A stretch of 64,000 nt of DNA from positions 1-64,000 of the forward strand of contig QANT01005805.1 of assembly GCA_003254885.1 (NCBI GenBank), written 5' to 3'. Below, one piece after another: positions 61,401 through 64,000 of the stretch. Numbering within the stretch: the first letter of the stretch is position 1; each line of letters starts with the position of its first letter. The notes beneath the pieces are model-generated. The model did not search any database, was not told the DNA's origin, and was given only the letters and a program-made list of their open reading frames with translations. The position numbers were made by a program, and so were the translations under genes. Origin of the DNA: Purshia tridentata (Eukaryota > Streptophyta > Magnoliopsida > Rosales > Rosaceae).

Positions 61401-61701
61401 TCAAAGCTTCATTTAATTGGTGCTAAGATAATGATACAATGAAAGGTTGTTGTGATGTGCGGAAGTAATTCATCCCACCCAGGAATGTAAACTTACATGC
61501 TTGTAATTTATTGTTTTGTGCTACAGCATTTACGAGTGGAGGAGAATCCTATACTTAAAATGCCTCATTTAGAAGCAGCTTCCATTTTGCTTGTTGGCCC
61601 TACTCTAAAAAAGTTCAATGATAGAGGTATCTTGTAGTATGACAGTTTCATTTTGGCATCTTGATTGTGTTCCCCTGTTCTTGGTACTTATATTTCTTCT
61701 G

Positions 61702-61744
<43 letters not shown>

Positions 61745-64000
61745 GAGCTTTTGCTCTTTGTAGGCTGCTTTCTGCTCTAATGTTTTCATATCAGTATAGT
61801 GTGTTCTTACAAGTTAATTTGAAAATTCTGCCAGATCTTTCCCGAGAAGAGCTAGCAATTGCAAAGCGTTATCCTGCACACACGTCTTTGTGCATTAGAG
61901 ATGGTTGGGAGTTTTGTCATCCAGAGCATGCAGCAGGTGTGTAATTTGATTTATTTCATTCCATAGGTGGTTATGTTGCAAACTGAGTTCTAAGGGTTTG
62001 AATGGATAAGCAGTCTTGCATAATTTCTTTTGAATAGACAAGTTGCTTTGTATGCTATGCACACAAGTAGTGGATAAGGGGACTGCAGAAATCTGTTGAT
62101 TTACCATGTATTATGCTTCATAGCATACTCAACTGCTTTGTTAAAGTTATGAGGATCCAACTCAAAACTATTGACAATAGGTGGAGAGGCCCAAGATATA
62201 TTATATTTTGGTGCAAGGCTTGAAATGCTCGTTGTGAGATTTCATAACCTCAACACGTGGCCAAACAAATCCAAACATGTGGATCAATTATATTTGGTGG
62301 CGTGGAGCACGTGTGACCAAATTGGGCCTAACACATGTTAAAGTTAGAGCATTCAACTCAAAATCAATTGGAATGAACCGCTGACTATGCCCTTGGAATG
62401 AACTTATAAATTTCGTATGTACATGCCTAGAGATATGTACAATACACCTTAGGCTTATGTATATGAGGATAAATTTGCATGGCACTTGAAACTTTTGCCT
62501 TTGTAATGTTTAAGTTATAAATGCGTCTCTTGTACAGACTCAACTTTTCGCTTTCTAGTTGAGCAATGGAAGGATCATTTGCCTCTGGGCTTCCTGGTCA
62601 AAGAGGTCTATGTTGATGAACCATTTGAAGAAGATACTTGTCGCTGCCACTTCACTTTTGTACAAGACAACACTTTGGCTGTTGATCCACATTTAATCTT
62701 AAAATATCAGTGGTTTGTTGGAGAAAGAACACTGTCCAATTTTGCCATTATTCCTGATGCCACTGGAGAGGTAACTGAATCTTTCAGTATGTCAATGTTT
62801 TTGAACTTTTGAGTGGCAATTGATTCTTCTTCCAATCTTACTTTGAGCTGATGATGCCTTTGTACTAGGTCTACTGGCCTAAGCATGAAGATATTGGCAA
62901 AATTTTGAAAGTGGAATGTACTGCAATATTAGGAGAAACGGAATACCCTTCTATTTTTGCTATATCTTCACCAGTTTCTCCAGGTAAATTTTCTCATCTT
63001 TTTCATTGGAAATAAATAGCTGAATTTAAAGATTCCTGCTGTTCTATCCAGCATATAAGCCTTAAACCTTCTCATGTGTTAGCTGGAGAATACTGTGGAA
63101 TTTGTATTTGTAGATTCACTTATCTGCATAAAAGCAAAAAATTGTGCATCTCTTGCTAGAAGATAATGTCATTTAATAATGAAGATAAATTATAAATATT
63201 GTTGCTGTTATGCAGTCTATCGAACATGGTTCAAGATAAATCATTGGGGATTGCATCTATAATTCCTTAAAACTGATGTAAAATGTTGTAAATGAATCAT
63301 TATCAATATTAGATTTTAGACTTGACTGTCAGTGGACTCCTACTCCTCTGTAATGTTTGCTTGTACTTATTCTCAATTTCAATGAACTTCCATGTTTCTC
63401 ATAAAAATATATATTACATTGACTATGTAATGTTTTGTCTTATTTTTCATCAGGGTACTTTTGGGCCTTCATTTTAGTGTAGAGTGAATATGCTGTAATA
63501 TACAAAACAAATGTACTAATATGCCAATTCCGTGTTAAAGTTTTATCTTGAAGCATGCATTGCTTATTAAGATAGTTTTTATATTGGTGTAAGGAACTTT
63601 CTACATGTGACCAATTTATCTTTCTTTCTGCCTTGCAAAGGAAGTGGAATTCCCAAGGTTGTGAATCTTGATGTTCGTGGGGATCTGGTAGAGGGAAATG
63701 TTATTAGAGGCCATGCAGAGATTGCGTGGTGTGGCGGCACACCAGGGAAAGGTGTTTCTAGGTGAGACCACCAATTTAAATGGTTTTGTACATGCACATA
63801 TATGAATAGAAAATCGTGGATATTTATAGGTTGATATAAATATAGTATAGTGATAGTCTGACAATAATATGGTATTAGAGCTCTAGTTTCAAGAGGTATT
63901 GGGTTCAGACCTCTCATCCTCCATTCCCCAATTATTTGTTAATTTTTTATAGTGCAGGGTGGGGTGGCACACATATGTTTTCTGTTTGTCTTTCCACTTG
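58474..64000 (+). CDS. AIR9: AIR9 microtubule-associated LRR protein, 5' part only
   Basis: Homologue of the 187-kDa Arabidopsis protein AIR9, which marks the preprophase band and the cortical site where the cell plate joins. Exons seen: 58474-59361, 59892-59963, 60091-60156, 60324-60395, 60491-60556, 60686-60748, 60846-60911, 61527-61626, 61835-61936, 62538-62770, 62869-62983, 63641-63761; the gene continues past the right edge, so about 654 of an expected ~1,700 residues are present. Residues 1-290 are basic, Ser-rich and disordered, with two SPLDRSLNKS units: the microtubule-binding part. Then leucine-rich repeats (RLDLRGHRVRSLKASGLNL, FVYLRDNLLSTLEGVEIL, LDLSFNDFKGP, QLYLAGNQITSLASL, FLSVAQNKLKSL). 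An A9-type Ig-like repeat region starts near KYQWFVGERTLSNFAIIPDA. Start ATG 58474 is the first long-frame ATG after the leader. Confidence 0.93.
58933..59052 (+). repeat. 60-base in-frame tandem duplication in AIR9 exon 1
   Basis: Units 58933-58992 and 58993-59052 encode residues 154-173 and 174-193, both with KSV then SPLDRSLNKS. The core codons (CCATTGGACCGGAGTTTGAA) are identical and the rest slightly diverged. S-P-L-D-R contains a minimal CDK site (SP). Confidence 0.85.
61705..61744. repeat. (TC)n followed by (AC)n microsatellite
   Basis: About thirteen TC units and then six AC units in AIR9 intron 8, a typical compound plant microsatellite. Confidence 0.9.

Overview
The window is nuclear DNA of a eudicot plant. 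Genes are split by many short AT-rich introns with GT..AG borders, the encoded proteins read closely like their Arabidopsis counterparts, and the intergenic DNA is AT-rich with microsatellites and small foldback elements. I cannot fix the genus from sequence alone. Three N positions or runs (20502, 32141-32150, 48197) sit in homopolymers and mark assembly weak spots.

Layout, left to right: (1) 1-1.2 kb, palindromic repeat DNA, then a G-box promoter; (2) about 1.3-5.5 kb (+), an NF-YA7-like CCAAT-box factor; (3) 5.5-10.7 kb, gene-poor DNA with two tandem duplications; (4) about 10.8-18.1 kb (+), a class III HD-ZIP gene of the PHABULOSA/PHAVOLUTA type in 18 coding exons, whose miR165/166 site is split by an intron; (5) 22.5-24.5 kb (+), a small KxDL-family gene; (6) 25.37-25.86 kb (+), a BZR1-type DNA-binding domain whose frame ends at a TG microsatellite; (7) 26.4-29.3 kb (-), the SPF45-type splicing factor DRT111/SFPS; (8) 31.7-39.6 kb (+), a SAPS-domain (PP6 regulatory subunit) gene in 19 exons; (9) 41.6-44.8 kb (-), the U3 snoRNP WD40 protein YAO/RRP9; (10) 46.2-52.9 kb (-), CPSF30 with its plant YTH extension; (11) 54.2-56.4 kb (-), the sphingolipid-transfer protein ACD11; (12) 57.8 kb to the right edge (+), the 5' part of the microtubule-associated protein AIR9, which runs off the window.

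For nine of the ten intact or partial gene models (all but the BZR1-type locus) the exon lengths summed to a consistent open frame: 208 aa NF-YA, 849 aa HD-ZIP III, 123 aa KxDL, 382 aa DRT111, 761 aa SAPS, 512 aa YAO, 698 aa CPSF30-L, 205 aa ACD11, and at least 654 aa of AIR9. Three RNA-processing genes (splicing, rRNA processing, 3'-end formation) lie on the minus strand within 27 kb, interrupted by the SAPS gene. This looks like chance neighbourhood, although several of these genes carry a telo-box near the start.

The most interesting signals are RNA-level controls: a miR165/166 site that exists only after splicing, with the predicted cut exactly on the exon junction; a large CPSF30 intron with an in-frame read-through stop and an AATAAA, fitting a short isoform; a uORF in the HD-ZIP III leader; and two foldback elements within introns. 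I found no clearly new multi-gene system, no CRISPR array, no intact retroelement and no convincing tRNA or rRNA gene.
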